DNA from: Coneutiohabitans thermophilus
Lineage (GTDB): Bacteria > Zhuqueibacterota > Zhuqueibacteria > Zhuqueibacterales > Zhuqueibacteraceae
DNA: 64,000 nucleotides
Assembly (NCBI GenBank): GCA_034505235.1
Contig: JAPDQY010000001.1
Coordinates: 1-64,000 of the forward strand
Direction of reading: 5' to 3'
Numbering within the stretch: the stretch's first letter is position 1; every line of letters starts with the position of its first letter. This document shows positions 1 through 8,928 of the stretch, in pieces. A program made the translations under genes and the position numbers. The notes beneath the pieces were generated by a model. The model saw only the letters and a program-made list of their open reading frames with translations. It made no database searches and was not told where the DNA came from.

Positions 1-173
1 CGGGCGAACGTGCTGTCAGCTCCGGCAGGAGTGAACTGTTTTTAGTAAAGCTGCATATCGCATTTCCCAAAACTTCGTCAGGAGCCCATGGCTACAAACA
101 GTTCACTCCTAACGGAGTTTTGTGAACACGCCATTTCTCCCGGGCAACAGCAAGCCAGCATGCAAAATTCAGG
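1..173 (+). repeat. Dispersed intergenic repeat, family 1, copy A
   Basis: The core at 105-173 starts with a small hairpin (ACTCC, 4-base loop, GGAGT), followed by TTTTGTGAA and ending at GCAAAATTCAGG. Close matches to the core occur at 27902-27970, 40305-40373 and, inverted, 53677-53741. This copy also has an inverted repeat with 24-base arms at 22-45 and 92-115 (21 of 24 pair), which could fold into a large hairpin. It ends three bases before the moeA stop codon. It holds no convincing ORF. A non-autonomous MITE-like or REP-like element is the simplest reading. Confidence 0.7.
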
Positions 174-175
174 CA

Positions 176-1387
176 CTAACAAGAAAAAAACTCCGGGCGC
201 AACATGACTCTCACCGTCTCGCCGGCGTGCAGCTCCACCACCTCCCGCGGGCAGATCAAATAGCAATTGCTCTGCGCATAGGTGACCTGATCGCCGCTGC
301 CTTTTGAAGCGAGCGGGCGCACACGAAACTGCCGGCCATCATACCAGGCCGTGGCCGGCGCATAATACTCCCGCTGCGACCGGTTGATGATCGGCGCTTC
401 CAGTTGCGCCGCGACGATTTGATTCGAGTAGACTGAAAAACCCATGAGCTTGCGGATTGCCGGCCGCACCAGCAACTCGAACGTGGTGGCCGCCGAGACG
501 GGATTGCCGGGCAGTCCAAAAACCAACTTGTCTCCGCAGGTGGCAAACACCACGGGCTTGCCCGGCTTGACCGCGACTTTGTTGAAATGGATTTGCAGCC
601 CCAACTCCTGGAACACGTCCTCCACCAAATCCAGATCGCCCATCGACACACCGCCGGTGAGCACCACCACCTCGCACGCCAGTCCGCGCTGCAGCAACTC
701 CCGAATCTGCTGCTGCTGGTCGCGCGCCATCCCCCACAGCCTGGCAGTGGCGCCCAGCCGGGCAACCTGCGCCGCCAGTGCAAAGCTGTTGGAGTTGCGA
801 ATTTGGCCGAGTTTCGGCGTTTGATCGATTTCGACCAGCTCGTCACCCGTGGCAATAATGGCCACCGCAGGCCGCCGATATACCCGCACCCGGCTCTTTC
901 CCACCGCAGCCAGCAGGCCGATAACCGCGGGTGAAACGAAGCTGCCAGCTCTGGCAACAACCTGGCCGGCGGCCGCCTCACTTCCTTGCGGCGAGACATT
1001 ATGGCCCGGGGGCACCGCCTCCAAAACTTCGACACGATCACCGGCAGCCGGGCGGGTCTTTTCAATCATCTGCACACTGTCCGCGCCTGCTGGCAACGGC
1101 GCGCCGGTCATGATCTTGGCAGCCTGGCCTTGCTGAATTTGAAAATCAGGAAAAGTACCGGCGGGGATAAAACCCACGACCTGCAACTGCACCGGTGCCG
1201 GCGCGACATCCGCGGCGCGCAGCGCATAACCATCCATGCTGCTGCGGGCAAACGGCGGCTGGTCGCGATCGGAGATAATCTCTTCGGCCAGCACGCGGCC
1301 GGCGGCTTGCAGTAAGTCGACCGTCTCGGCCGGCAACCGGCCGGTGTTTTGCATGACCAGCTCAACGGCTTGTTGAAGGGGGATCAT
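176..1387 (-). CDS. moeA: Molybdopterin molybdenumtransferase MoeA
   Basis: MoeA inserts molybdate into adenylylated molybdopterin in the last shared step of molybdenum cofactor synthesis. The product is about 403 residues, normal for the family. It shows the N-terminal region with RSSMDGYALR, the molybdopterin-binding-like core with GGVSMGD, the GLPGNPVSAATTFELLVRP motif, and a C-terminal MoeA domain IV. An in-frame ATG lies 36 codons upstream at 1495, but homology begins at MIPLQQAVELV, so 1387 is preferred. It is the last gene of the minus-strand run. A dispersed repeat begins three bases after its stop. mobA at 38158-38790 is the other cofactor gene in the window. Confidence 0.93.
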   Translation of the reverse strand: MIPLQQAVELVMQNTGRLPAETVDLLQAAGRVLAEEIISDRDQPPFARSSMDGYALRAADVAPAPVQLQVVGFIPAGTFPDFQIQQGQAAKIMTGAPLPAGADSVQMIEKTRPAAGDRVEVLEAVPPGHNVSPQGSEAAAGQVVARAGSFVSPAVIGLLAAVGKSRVRVYRRPAVAIIATGDELVEIDQTPKLGQIRNSNSFALAAQVARLGATARLWGMARDQQQQIRELLQRGLACEVVVLTGGVSMGDLDLVEDVFQELGLQIHFNKVAVKPGKPVVFATCGDKLVFGLPGNPVSAATTFELLVRPAIRKLMGFSVYSNQIVAAQLEAPIINRSQREYYAPATAWYDGRQFRVRPLASKGSGDQVTYAQSNCYLICPREVVELHAGETVRVMLRPEFFSC

Positions 1388-1702
1388 GGCGCAGCCTGCA
1401 GTCGCAATTAGATTCTCAAGGCGAAGGACGCCGGGATAAAAAGATGAAACGTCGCGTCCTTCGGGTTTTGCCGTGAAATACTTATGGTTTTCCATGCCCG
1501 GGCAAAAGCCAAACGGGACATGGCGCCCGCGAGCCGGCAGGGTTTTTCCCTGCGGCCCGGCGGCTTCACGTTTAAAAAATCTTCGTGACGATGCGGTCGC
1601 TCAGCGCCGGGGTGATCGTTTCGCGCGCTGTTTTTCGTTACTCGCCATGTTCACCTCGGCTGGTCAGACGCTCGAGGTGTGCGGGCGCGGCCAAGCGGGC
1701 CG
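1388..1702. other. Gene-free spacer between the SPOR protein and moeA
   Basis: About 315 bases without a supported gene. Short frames here overlap neighbouring genes or have no recognisable product. I saw no strong terminator or promoter. Confidence 0.5.
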
Positions 1703-2503
1703 TCAATTCTCCTTCTGCACCACACTGCCCTTCAGGTTGTGCCTGCGGTGGAGGCGCTCGGCCAACTCGCGTGCCTGCTCGCGCGTGCGAAATTCCCCCA
1801 CCCGGACAACATAGTACTTGGTGTTGCCCTCCCACTTCTCGCTGACCGAGGCCCTGTATCCCGCCTGGCGCAAACGCTTCTGCTGTGCCACGGCATTGGA
1901 TTTTTGCACGAAGGCGCCGGTCTGCACGGTGTAGGAGATTTTGGCCGGGGGCTTTGCCTGGCGGACGGGCGGCAGTTCAGCGAGATCCTGGCGCGCCAGG
2001 GTCGCCAGTTTGCTCTGCGGATATTGCTGCAGGAAGGCGGTCAACTCCTGCTGCGCCGCGGCATTTTCCCCCAAAATGGCGAGGGCTTTGGCGGCGTGAT
2101 AGGCGGCCGGTGCCGCCAACTCCGAGGCGGGAAACAATCGCACCACTTCCCAATAGGCCTCGCGCGCCCGGCGGTAATTGCCGCGGGCAAAGTAATATTG
2201 TCCGATCTGATAGCGCGCGCGGCCGGCATACTCCGAGGTCGAAAACCTGCGGGCGACTTCCTGAAAAAGGGTGAGCGCGGTTTCGCCGTTCTCTTCGAGC
2301 AGCGCGCAATAATAGGCCGCCACCGCGGAGGCGGGATTCTGGCGGCAGGCCGTCTTCACCCTGGCACGGGCGGCGCTCAGCTCGTTGGCGGCCAGCATCG
2401 CCTTGATTTCTTCCTCGGAGATTTGGCTGCGCAAGGGGGCGGGAAACAACAGGGCGGCAACAAGAAGGCTGGCACATGAAAGCCCGCAGCGGAATCTTGG
2501 CAT
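1703..2503 (-). CDS. Exported TPR protein with C-terminal SPOR domain
   Basis: About 266 residues. It begins with a signal peptide (hydrophobic SLLVAALLFPAP), continues with TPR-like helical repeats of the YbgF/CpoB sort (residues about 40-165), and ends in a SPOR domain of about 75 residues containing YTVQTGAF and YYVVRVGEF. SPOR domains bind denuded peptidoglycan at division sites, so a periplasmic cell-wall or division role is likely. The ATG at 2503 has GAGGAGG six bases upstream; a TTG six codons earlier is less likely. It lies just downstream of rpsA. The precise partner is unknown. Confidence 0.82.
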   Translation of the reverse strand: MPRFRCGLSCASLLVAALLFPAPLRSQISEEEIKAMLAANELSAARARVKTACRQNPASAVAAYYCALLEENGETALTLFQEVARRFSTSEYAGRARYQIGQYYFARGNYRRAREAYWEVVRLFPASELAAPAAYHAAKALAILGENAAAQQELTAFLQQYPQSKLATLARQDLAELPPVRQAKPPAKISYTVQTGAFVQKSNAVAQQKRLRQAGYRASVSEKWEGNTKYYVVRVGEFRTREQARELAERLHRRHNLKGSVVQKEN

Positions 2504-2583
2504 CTGCCCCTCCTCGAGCAACAGCGGGTACTCCCCAGCGGGGGGAGGGCTGCTCCACCCCGCTGGTTTGCATGACTTGCGAC

Positions 2584-4530
2584 TTAATTGCCGGCAGATG
2601 GATTCGGCTGCTCCGCCGCCACGGTCCCGCCCGGGGTCATCGCGGCGTCAAACGCCGCTTTTTCCTCCTCGGAGACGACCTCGACGCGCGGCTTCTCTGC
2701 CGGCGTCTCCTGGCTTTCCGCCTTGCGGCCACGTTTGCCTTTGCGCCTGCCGCCTTCGCTCTCCGGCTGGTCCTTGGCGAGACGCTCGGAGAGGATGATC
2801 TTCTTGTTGTCCTTGTTGAATTCGATCACCACCAGCTCCAGCGTGTCACCCACGGCATAACCGTCCGCGGGCTTGGTCAGGTTGGGTTTGGCCAGATGCG
2901 AGAGCGGCACGAAGCCGTCAACTTCCGCCGGCAGCTCGACGATGACACCCTTGTCGATCATGCGCACGATCTTGCCGGTGGTGCGGGTGTGCACGCCGTA
3001 GTCCTTCTCGAACACCTCCCACGGGTTTTCTTTCGTCTGCTTGTAGCCCAGCGAGATGCGGCGGTTGGCCTTGTCCACATTCAACACCACCACCTCGACC
3101 TCATCGCCCTTCTTCACCACTTCACCGGGATGGCGGATCTTCTTGGTCCAGGAGAGATCGGAGATGTGCACCAAACCGTCGATGCCTTCCTCCAATTCCA
3201 CGAAGGCGCCAAAGTTGGTGAGATTGCGCACGACGCCGCGCTGGTGCGAGCCCAGCGGATACTTCTGTTCAATGTCATCCCAGGGATCGGGCTCGAGTTG
3301 CTTCAAGCCGAGCGAGATCTTGCGCTCCTCCAGGTCGACATTCAGGACTTTGGCATCCACCATTTCGCCCACTGATACGATCTTGCTGGGATGGCGGATG
3401 TGCTGCGTCCAGCTCATCTCGGAGATGTGGATCAAGCCCTCGACGCCGCGCTCCAGTTCCACGAAGGCGCCGTAGTCGGAGATGCTGACGACTTTGCCGC
3501 GCACCACCGAGCCGACCGGATATTTCTTGTCGACATCCACCCAGGGATGCGGCTGCAATTGCTTGAGGCCGAGCGAGATGCGGTCCTTGGCCTCGTTGAA
3601 GTCCAGCACCTGCACCTTGATCTTTTGATCCAGGGAGACAATTTCGGAGGGATGGCTGACGCGGCCCCACGACAGGTCGTTGATGTGCAACAGGCCATCG
3701 ACGCCACCGAGGTCGATGAACACTCCGAAGTCGGTGATGTTCTTCACCGTGCCCTCCAACACCTGGCCCTTGGCGAGATTCTCCAGGATGCGGGCGCGCT
3801 GTTCCGACATGGCTTCTTCCACCAGCACGCGATGGGAGACCACGATGTTCTTGCGCAGTTCGTTGACCTTGACCACGCGAAAGTCCATCACCTGCCCGAT
3901 GTAGGCGTCAAAATCGCGGATCGGCTTCAGATCGATCTGCGAGCCGGGCAGGAAGGCGTCGATGCCCATGAGATCGACCACGATGCCGCCCTTGATGCGG
4001 CGGGTGCAGCGGCCCTGCAGAATCTCACCCTTTTCATACGCCGCCAGCACGCGCTCCCACACCCGCATGAAATCGGCCTTCTTTTTGGAGAGCACCAGTT
4101 GGCCGTCCTGGTCTTCGACATTGTCGAGAAACACTTCGATATCATCGCCGATTTTCAAGCTCTTCGGATCCGCAAACTCTTCGATCGGAATGACCCCCTC
4201 ACTTTTGAAGCCGATGTCAACGGCGACCTCCCGGTTGTTGATGGCGAGGATTTTGCCGGTGACGAGCTGGCCCTCGACGAATTCCGACAGGGTGTCTTCG
4301 TAAAGGCGCTCGAAATTTTTCTTTTCTTCTTCGGAATACTCGACCGTCTCTTGCAAGTCTTTCTTCGCGACAACTTTGGTGGTGGGATCGTAGCTCATGC
4401 CGATACCCTTTGCCAGCGACGCAGTTTGGTGAGCAGCAGCAAGCGTGGCCTCGTCAGCGGCCGCACTGCTTTGCGGCGCGCCTTCGGATTTACCCGCCAC
4501 GCTCCAGTGAATTACAGAGAGTGTGAACAT
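2584..4530 (-). CDS. rpsA: 30S ribosomal protein S1
   Basis: S1 binds mRNA and helps load structured messages on the 30S subunit. The 648-residue product carries six S1 RNA-binding repeats. Typical strand motifs such as GVFIDLGG, GAFVELERGVEGLIHISE and GAFVELEEGIDGLVHISD are visible in repeats 3-5. A charged tail rich in K, R and E follows. The ATG at 4530 has AAGGAGG 12 bases upstream, a rather long spacing. An internal ATG at 4398 (MSYDPTT) also has a purine-rich site, so the first 44 residues could be untranslated. The cmk-plsC-rpsA order is a common bacterial arrangement. Confidence 0.95.
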   Translation of the reverse strand: MFTLSVIHWSVAGKSEGAPQSSAAADEATLAAAHQTASLAKGIGMSYDPTTKVVAKKDLQETVEYSEEEKKNFERLYEDTLSEFVEGQLVTGKILAINNREVAVDIGFKSEGVIPIEEFADPKSLKIGDDIEVFLDNVEDQDGQLVLSKKKADFMRVWERVLAAYEKGEILQGRCTRRIKGGIVVDLMGIDAFLPGSQIDLKPIRDFDAYIGQVMDFRVVKVNELRKNIVVSHRVLVEEAMSEQRARILENLAKGQVLEGTVKNITDFGVFIDLGGVDGLLHINDLSWGRVSHPSEIVSLDQKIKVQVLDFNEAKDRISLGLKQLQPHPWVDVDKKYPVGSVVRGKVVSISDYGAFVELERGVEGLIHISEMSWTQHIRHPSKIVSVGEMVDAKVLNVDLEERKISLGLKQLEPDPWDDIEQKYPLGSHQRGVVRNLTNFGAFVELEEGIDGLVHISDLSWTKKIRHPGEVVKKGDEVEVVVLNVDKANRRISLGYKQTKENPWEVFEKDYGVHTRTTGKIVRMIDKGVIVELPAEVDGFVPLSHLAKPNLTKPADGYAVGDTLELVVIEFNKDNKKIILSERLAKDQPESEGGRRKGKRGRKAESQETPAEKPRVEVVSEEEKAAFDAAMTPGGTVAAEQPNPSAGN

Positions 4531-4664
4531 GTCAAGGATGAACCTCCTTTTGGGAATGAGGGCGCTGCGCAGATGTGTCTCACCCGCGCAGAAAAACAGT
4601 CTTTCTTTCACATTCGCCCGGCAGCAGGGCCGGTTGCCATTGGCACGAGCCTGATCCCCGCATA

Positions 4665-5375
4665 TCACTCCTGGCAGGAAGCCGCCAGTTGGGCGATGCG
4701 GGCATTTACCGCTGCTGTCACGGCGAGGTAAACCTCCTTGTCGGCGCGGCCATTGTCGAGAAAATTGGCCACCGCCAGTCTTTCCCCGAAGACCACCTTC
4801 ACGCGGGGACGACGCCAGCCGAAGCCGCGGCGTTTTTGCAAGCCATCCAGGTGCACCGGCAGGATGTCGGTGTGATTTCGCACCGCCAACATCCCCACCC
4901 CGGCTTTGGGCGCGCCCAGCCGGCCGGAGCGCACACGCGTGCCCTCGGGGAAAACCAGCACAGCTTCCTCCGCCGCCAGCAGCGCCGACACCCGTCGCAC
5001 CGTTGACAAACTGGTGCCGGTGCGGTCGGTGGGGATGGCGTTGTAAAAACGAATCAACGGCCCCAGCAGCGGGATGCGAAACAATTCCTTCTTGGCCATG
5101 AAATGGACCACGCGCGGAATCAAACAGCCGACCAGCGGCGGATCGTAACCCGAGATGTGGTTTGCCGCGATCAGCAGGCGGCCATGCCGCGGAATGTTCG
5201 CCCGTCCTCGCACCTCCAGGCGAAAGAGCGCAGAGAAATAGATCCGCAGCAAAAGCTGGGATAATCGGAAAATCAACCGCTGCACGATTCGCTTGCCGTG
5301 TGATCGGTTTTGGTCAGCGAGACACAGTTGCCGGGATGGCGGTCTGCCTTTCTCCCCGCTGCAGGCCTCCCGCAC
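4665..5375 (-). CDS. plsC: 1-acyl-sn-glycerol-3-phosphate acyltransferase
   Basis: PlsC acylates lysophosphatidic acid to phosphatidic acid at the inner membrane, a core step of phospholipid synthesis. The product shows the catalytic NHISGYDPP block (H-x4-D), the substrate-binding FPEGTR motif and an N-terminal hydrophobic helix (LIFRLSQLLLRIYFSALF). About 236 residues from the longest frame; the first ~30 are poorly conserved in character, so translation may start later, for example at a GTG before QRLIFRLS. It sits between cmk and rpsA. The usual close spacing to cmk is broken by about 1 kb of repeat-bearing DNA. Confidence 0.88.
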   Translation of the reverse strand: MREACSGEKGRPPSRQLCLADQNRSHGKRIVQRLIFRLSQLLLRIYFSALFRLEVRGRANIPRHGRLLIAANHISGYDPPLVGCLIPRVVHFMAKKELFRIPLLGPLIRFYNAIPTDRTGTSLSTVRRVSALLAAEEAVLVFPEGTRVRSGRLGAPKAGVGMLAVRNHTDILPVHLDGLQKRRGFGWRRPRVKVVFGERLAVANFLDNGRADKEVYLAVTAAVNARIAQLAASCQE

Positions 5376-5674
5376 GCGGTATCACCTGCCCCTCCTTGTG
5401 ATCCGCCCTGCCGCTTCCGCATGTCCCGCCGCAGCCATCTTGTGAAAGCCCCGACGACGTGCTCCACCCGGCACTGCCTCGCTGCCGGGTGTTTTGCAAG
5501 ACTTGTTTGAATGACATGCCGAGGAGACAGGGATACCCTTCAGCTTTCCAGGCACCAGTGTTCTGCTGGCTTGAAATGTCCGGCCACCAACAATGTCCTC
5601 CTGGAACAGTCCTGTAAAGCTTTGCGCACGGTCCCGGGTGTTGACCAGGAAAATGCCGTCACGCAGGCTTCCCG

Positions 5675-5740
5675 CCTGCCGGCAGACAAGATGATGATCT
5701 CTGCGCTGAGTCCCCACAGGTAACTTGGCATTGCGCGGTG
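5675..5740 (+). repeat. Dispersed repeat family 2, copy 1
   Basis: Begins CCTGCCGGCAGACAA, continues through CTGCGC and GTCCCCACAGGTAACT, and ends near GGCATTGCGCGGTGG. It aligns with 30445-30506 and, inverted, 39941-40005. The start contains a short GCAGAC/GTCTGC-type stem in the better-preserved copies. Confidence 0.55.
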
Positions 5741-5812
5741 GAGCACCCGCTTCTGACCCGCTGGCACAGCCGGGGAGGGCGGCGTTGGCAGCAGACCATC
5801 AAAACCGTCCCA

Positions 5813-5950
5813 CGAAAATGAAATCCCGCGGAAAAAGCTCTTTCGGGAAAATACTTCGCCCATGAAAGTGAAGTCCCACAAAAAAGCTTTTTCGTGGGAG
5901 TGTGCTTTCGCGGGAAAAGGAAGGCGGCGGTTTTTCCGCACTTGCCACGA
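5813..5950. repeat. Cluster of palindromes and degenerate tandem units
   Basis: A 24-base near-perfect palindrome lies at 5875-5898, centred on AAAAGCTTTT with CCCAC/GTGGG ends. A related imperfect one lies at 5825-5847, with CCCG/CGGG ends around AAAGCT. Read on the minus strand, two degenerate units share GTGGGACTTCACTTTCATGGG-like sequence (the second reads GCGGGATTTCATTTTCGTGGG). Further GCGGGAAA/TTTCCGC pieces follow. These could form serial stem-loops in RNA. Function unknown. Confidence 0.6.
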
Positions 5951-5955
5951 AAATA

Positions 5956-5989
5956 CCTGCCGGCAGACAAGAGGTCTGCGCGACGGTCT
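5956..5989 (+). repeat. Dispersed repeat family 2, short copy 2
   Basis: Carries only the hairpin half of the family: CCTGCCGGCAGAC, a short loop, then GTCTGCGCGACGGTC. GCAGAC and GTCTGC can pair. A family-3 segment follows at 6008-6072. Confidence 0.5.
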
Positions 5990-6007
5990 CTACACAAATG
6001 CTTTTTT

Positions 6008-6072
6008 AGTAGCGCCTTCAGGGGCGGTGCCTGAAGGCACGACTATCAAAGTTCATTTTCATCCCGATGGGT
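6008..6072 (+). repeat. Dispersed repeat family 3, copy 1
   Basis: A segment with CCTTCAGGG, CAGGCACGACT-like sequence and AGTTCATTTTCATC matches 27973-28036, where it directly follows a family-1 core. This shows that the intergenic elements are mosaics of shared modules. Confidence 0.5.
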
Positions 6073-6365
6073 GCCCACACGGGCAGGACACCTCAACACG
6101 AAAACACTGCAGCACAAACTTGCAGCCGGGGGACAGGAAATCTGGGCTGCATGTTACAATGGGTCTGCCTGCGCAAAGAGGATTCCCCCGGCATGGCAGT
6201 CGGGGGCACTTGATACAAATCGTGCAATACCAGAAGACACTAGTGCACTGTTACGTTGATTTTTGTAGCCCCGACCCGTGTGGGTGGCTGCTGAAGGAGA
6301 AAAAATTCATCTTTGAACAGCCGCCCACGAGGGGCGGGGACTACAGCATTCACGTTTACAGTGCA

Positions 6366-7094
6366 TCAGGCCAGTTTGCGGTGCAGCGCGTCGATGATGA
6401 AATCGACCTGCTGTTCGAGCGTCAGGTTGGTCGTGTCGAGAATGATGGCATCTTCGGCCGGCCTGAGCGGCGCCACCGCGCGCTGCGAGTCTTTTTGGTC
6501 ACGAATTTCGATCTCGCGCCGCAGCGTTTGAAAATCCTTGTGCAGCCCTTTGGCCGCCAGCTCGCGCTGGCGCCGGCGCGTGCGTTCGTCCAGCGAGGCG
6601 CTCATGAAGATTTTGAGATCGGCATCCGGGAAAACCACGGTGCCGATGTCACGGCCTTCCATCACCACCCCGCCCTTGCGGCCGATTTCGCGCTGTCGCT
6701 TCACCATCAGCTCGCGCACACCGGGATTGCCGGAGATGGGCGCGATGTTGTTGGTGACATGCGGCTCGCGAATGCGCGTGGTCACGTCCCGGCCATCGAG
6801 ATAGACGCGATCGCCGTCGGGATCGCTCTTGATCGTGATGTGCGTGCGTTGGGCCACCGCCACCACTGCGTCCTGTTGCTCGGGCGGAATTTTTGCCTCC
6901 AAAATTTTCAAGGTCAAGGCGCGGTAAAAAGCGCCGGTGTCCAAATAGGTGAAGCCCAGACGCCGCGCCAGCAGCCGGGCGGTGGTGCTTTTGCCCGAGC
7001 CGGCCGGCCCGTCGATGGCAATGATTGGACGCCGCTCACGCGTGGTGAGGTGCACGGCAGGTATCACTTGTTCCTGCGACGTGATTTCGATCAT
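6366..7094 (-). CDS. cmk: Cytidylate kinase
   Basis: Cmk phosphorylates CMP and dCMP with ATP. The 242-residue product has the P-loop GPAGSGKSTTARLLA at about residues 29-43, the LDTGAFYRA acceptor-site motif, and the EGRDIGTVVFPDA block typical of bacterial CMP kinases; RR(E)IEIRDQKDSQR follows. About 20 extra residues precede the core. Upstream plsC and rpsA homologues are the usual neighbours, but a repeat block now separates cmk from plsC. The unknown Rossmann gene ends 112 bases before the cmk start. Confidence 0.95.
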   Translation of the reverse strand: MIEITSQEQVIPAVHLTTRERRPIIAIDGPAGSGKSTTARLLARRLGFTYLDTGAFYRALTLKILEAKIPPEQQDAVVAVAQRTHITIKSDPDGDRVYLDGRDVTTRIREPHVTNNIAPISGNPGVRELMVKRQREIGRKGGVVMEGRDIGTVVFPDADLKIFMSASLDERTRRRQRELAAKGLHKDFQTLRREIEIRDQKDSQRAVAPLRPAEDAIILDTTNLTLEQQVDFIIDALHRKLA

Positions 7095-7206
7095 GGTTCG
7101 CGCTACCCTGTTGTCAATCCATCCAAAACTTCCGTGTCACGCATCCCAAGTGGCAGAAACAGCGTCCCTGGTTCTCAGCCCGAAAAACTCGAGGCTCTGG
7201 CGGTGC

Positions 7207-8928
7207 TCATTCTTTCATGCGCGCGCCTTTTTCCTCGGTGGAGAAAATCCATCCCACCAGCTTGCCGATGTCGATGCCGTCCTCCTCCTGCCAGTAGCGG
7301 CGGTTGCGCATGTAGCGCGAGCTGGTATCGCGCTCGGGAATGGCCCGGATCTCCTCTTCTATCTTTTCCATGCGGCTTTGCCACAAACGCATGTTGGCGG
7401 CGCGCAGGTCCACCCAGCCATCGTGGGCCCATTGTTCGAGATGGTCGGGCGTGAGCGCCAGCACGTTGGAGCCGCGAAACGGCGGGATCTTGATTTCGGG
7501 TCCCCGCAGCAGGCGGCGGCCGTCGGACAGCAAAATGGGTATGCCGATGGAAATGATCTCGGCACGCAGCCGGGCATTGCGCAGAAGCTCCGCTTCAAGC
7601 CGCGCCGCCATTTCCTCCGGCTGCTGTGCCCGCACCGCCGCCATCGTGCGAAAGACCAGCTTGAGCAGATGCGCTTCAAAGAGCAGTTTGGAGAGTCGAG
7701 GCGGTCCGAGCAGCTCGAAAGCCACGCTGTCGACCTTGTGCGCCGCCGCCAGCTCCTTCATCTGCTGCAGCACCGCCGCGCGCATCACGCCGGCGCGGTA
7801 AGTCGGCCCCATGACGGAATTGTCCAGGGCATTGATGATGTCATGGCCGGTGTTGCCGCCCTTCACCTCATAGAGAATGTTGCGCGCGATTTCCTCGGGC
7901 GTGACCAATTCCATCTGTCCGGAATCGGAAATCGCGGTGAATTCTCCCAGCGAAAAAATGCCGTTCTCGCCGGTGTCCACGAAAACCGACTGCAGCACCT
8001 CGCCGTCGAGCGCCTGCCAGGGGGCACTGCCGGCGGCCCCGTCCTGCAGCACCAGTTTGTCATCAAGTGTCACCGCCGCCTGCGGCGGGCAATCATAAAG
8101 CGGAATCGGCCGGCCCTGCCGCAGCACCGGACCGTAGGCGATGCGTTTCCAGGCGATGGCCGCGGTGGGCTTGATCTCCTTGGTGATCGGCGCATCGGGG
8201 GTGCGGGCCATGAGGAAGAGCAGCATGGTGTGTGCACCCGCAATCGACGACTTGCTCAGCAGCACACGCGACGGTTTCTCTTCCGAGTGGGTGTAGGGAA
8301 TGTTCAAACCCATGCCGCCGGTGCCGCTGGTCCCAACTTTGACGTAGACTTCCGTCCGCGCCCGCCGCATGGCTTCATACAAAATTTGCACGTGCCGGAT
8401 CAACTGCGGCACGTAAAGCGTGCACAGCAGCTTCTCGACTTCGGCAACCAGCGCCGCCGGAGAGGCCTGCTGCTGTTTGACCTGCGCCAAATGCCCGCGG
8501 ATGCGGTAATAACTCGCAAACACGTCCTGGTAGGCCACCGCCGTCGCCGAATTCACGCAATCAACAATCAGGTTGGGCCGGTACTGCTGAATGATTTGAA
8601 ACAACAACGAGTGCTGCAGAATGGCCTCGTTCAATTCATCCAGCACGTCCTCGATCAGCATCGCGCGCAGTGTCTCATCCTGCAGGATTTCCTGGCGGGA
8701 TTTGCCCTGCAGGGTATCGCGCACGAAAATATTACCCCACGCCGGCGTGATCCGGCAGGGGCCGGCATACTCCTCACGCAGTTGCAGCACTGCGTCCCGC
8801 GCCTCAGCTTCGGTCAGCGAGGCCACAATCAGCTCTTTCGGATGTTCACTCAGCGCCTGGCGGCAGACCGCCATCCCCACCAGACCCCATCCCCCGAGTA
8901 CCAAAACCGTCTTATTTTGAATTTCCAT
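7207..8928 (-). CDS. Rossmann-fold NAD(P)-binding protein of unknown function
   Basis: About 573 residues. The N-terminus (KTVLVLGGWGLVGMAVCRQAL) is a beta strand plus glycine-rich loop of a dinucleotide-binding fold. Further in are a DCVNSATAVAYQD segment and a second glycine-rich stretch (VKVGTSGTGGMGLNIPYTH). No catalytic Tyr-x3-Lys motif was identified, so it is not confidently an ordinary short-chain dehydrogenase. Its start at 8928 overlaps the end of the pseudouridine synthase gene by 17 bases, so the two are probably co-transcribed. Function cannot be assigned from sequence alone. Confidence 0.75.
   Translation of the reverse strand: MEIQNKTVLVLGGWGLVGMAVCRQALSEHPKELIVASLTEAEARDAVLQLREEYAGPCRITPAWGNIFVRDTLQGKSRQEILQDETLRAMLIEDVLDELNEAILQHSLLFQIIQQYRPNLIVDCVNSATAVAYQDVFASYYRIRGHLAQVKQQQASPAALVAEVEKLLCTLYVPQLIRHVQILYEAMRRARTEVYVKVGTSGTGGMGLNIPYTHSEEKPSRVLLSKSSIAGAHTMLLFLMARTPDAPITKEIKPTAAIAWKRIAYGPVLRQGRPIPLYDCPPQAAVTLDDKLVLQDGAAGSAPWQALDGEVLQSVFVDTGENGIFSLGEFTAISDSGQMELVTPEEIARNILYEVKGGNTGHDIINALDNSVMGPTYRAGVMRAAVLQQMKELAAAHKVDSVAFELLGPPRLSKLLFEAHLLKLVFRTMAAVRAQQPEEMAARLEAELLRNARLRAEIISIGIPILLSDGRRLLRGPEIKIPPFRGSNVLALTPDHLEQWAHDGWVDLRAANMRLWQSRMEKIEEEIRAIPERDTSSRYMRNRRYWQEEDGIDIGKLVGWIFSTEEKGARMKE

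Larger units (their letters stand above)
5376..6365. repeat. Repeat-rich gene-free block between cmk and plsC
   Basis: About 990 bases with no supported gene. It contains two family-2 repeats (about 5675-5740 and 5956-5989), a cluster of palindromes (5813-5950) and a family-3 repeat (6008-6072) that matches 27973-28036. Frames across it have no recognisable products. The composition and repeats resemble the gaps at 27.6-28.0, 30.1-30.7 and 39.9-40.4 kb, which suggests insertion of mobile or duplicated intergenic DNA into an ancestral cmk-plsC operon. Confidence 0.65.

Noticed and set aside
3391..4731. 446-codon plus-strand frame antisense to rpsA
   Set aside because: It mirrors rpsA codons in high-GC DNA and shows no recognisable product; S1 on the other strand is certain.
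5862..7454. 530-codon plus-strand frame across the repeat block and cmk
   Set aside because: Antisense to cmk and spans repeats; no recognisable product.
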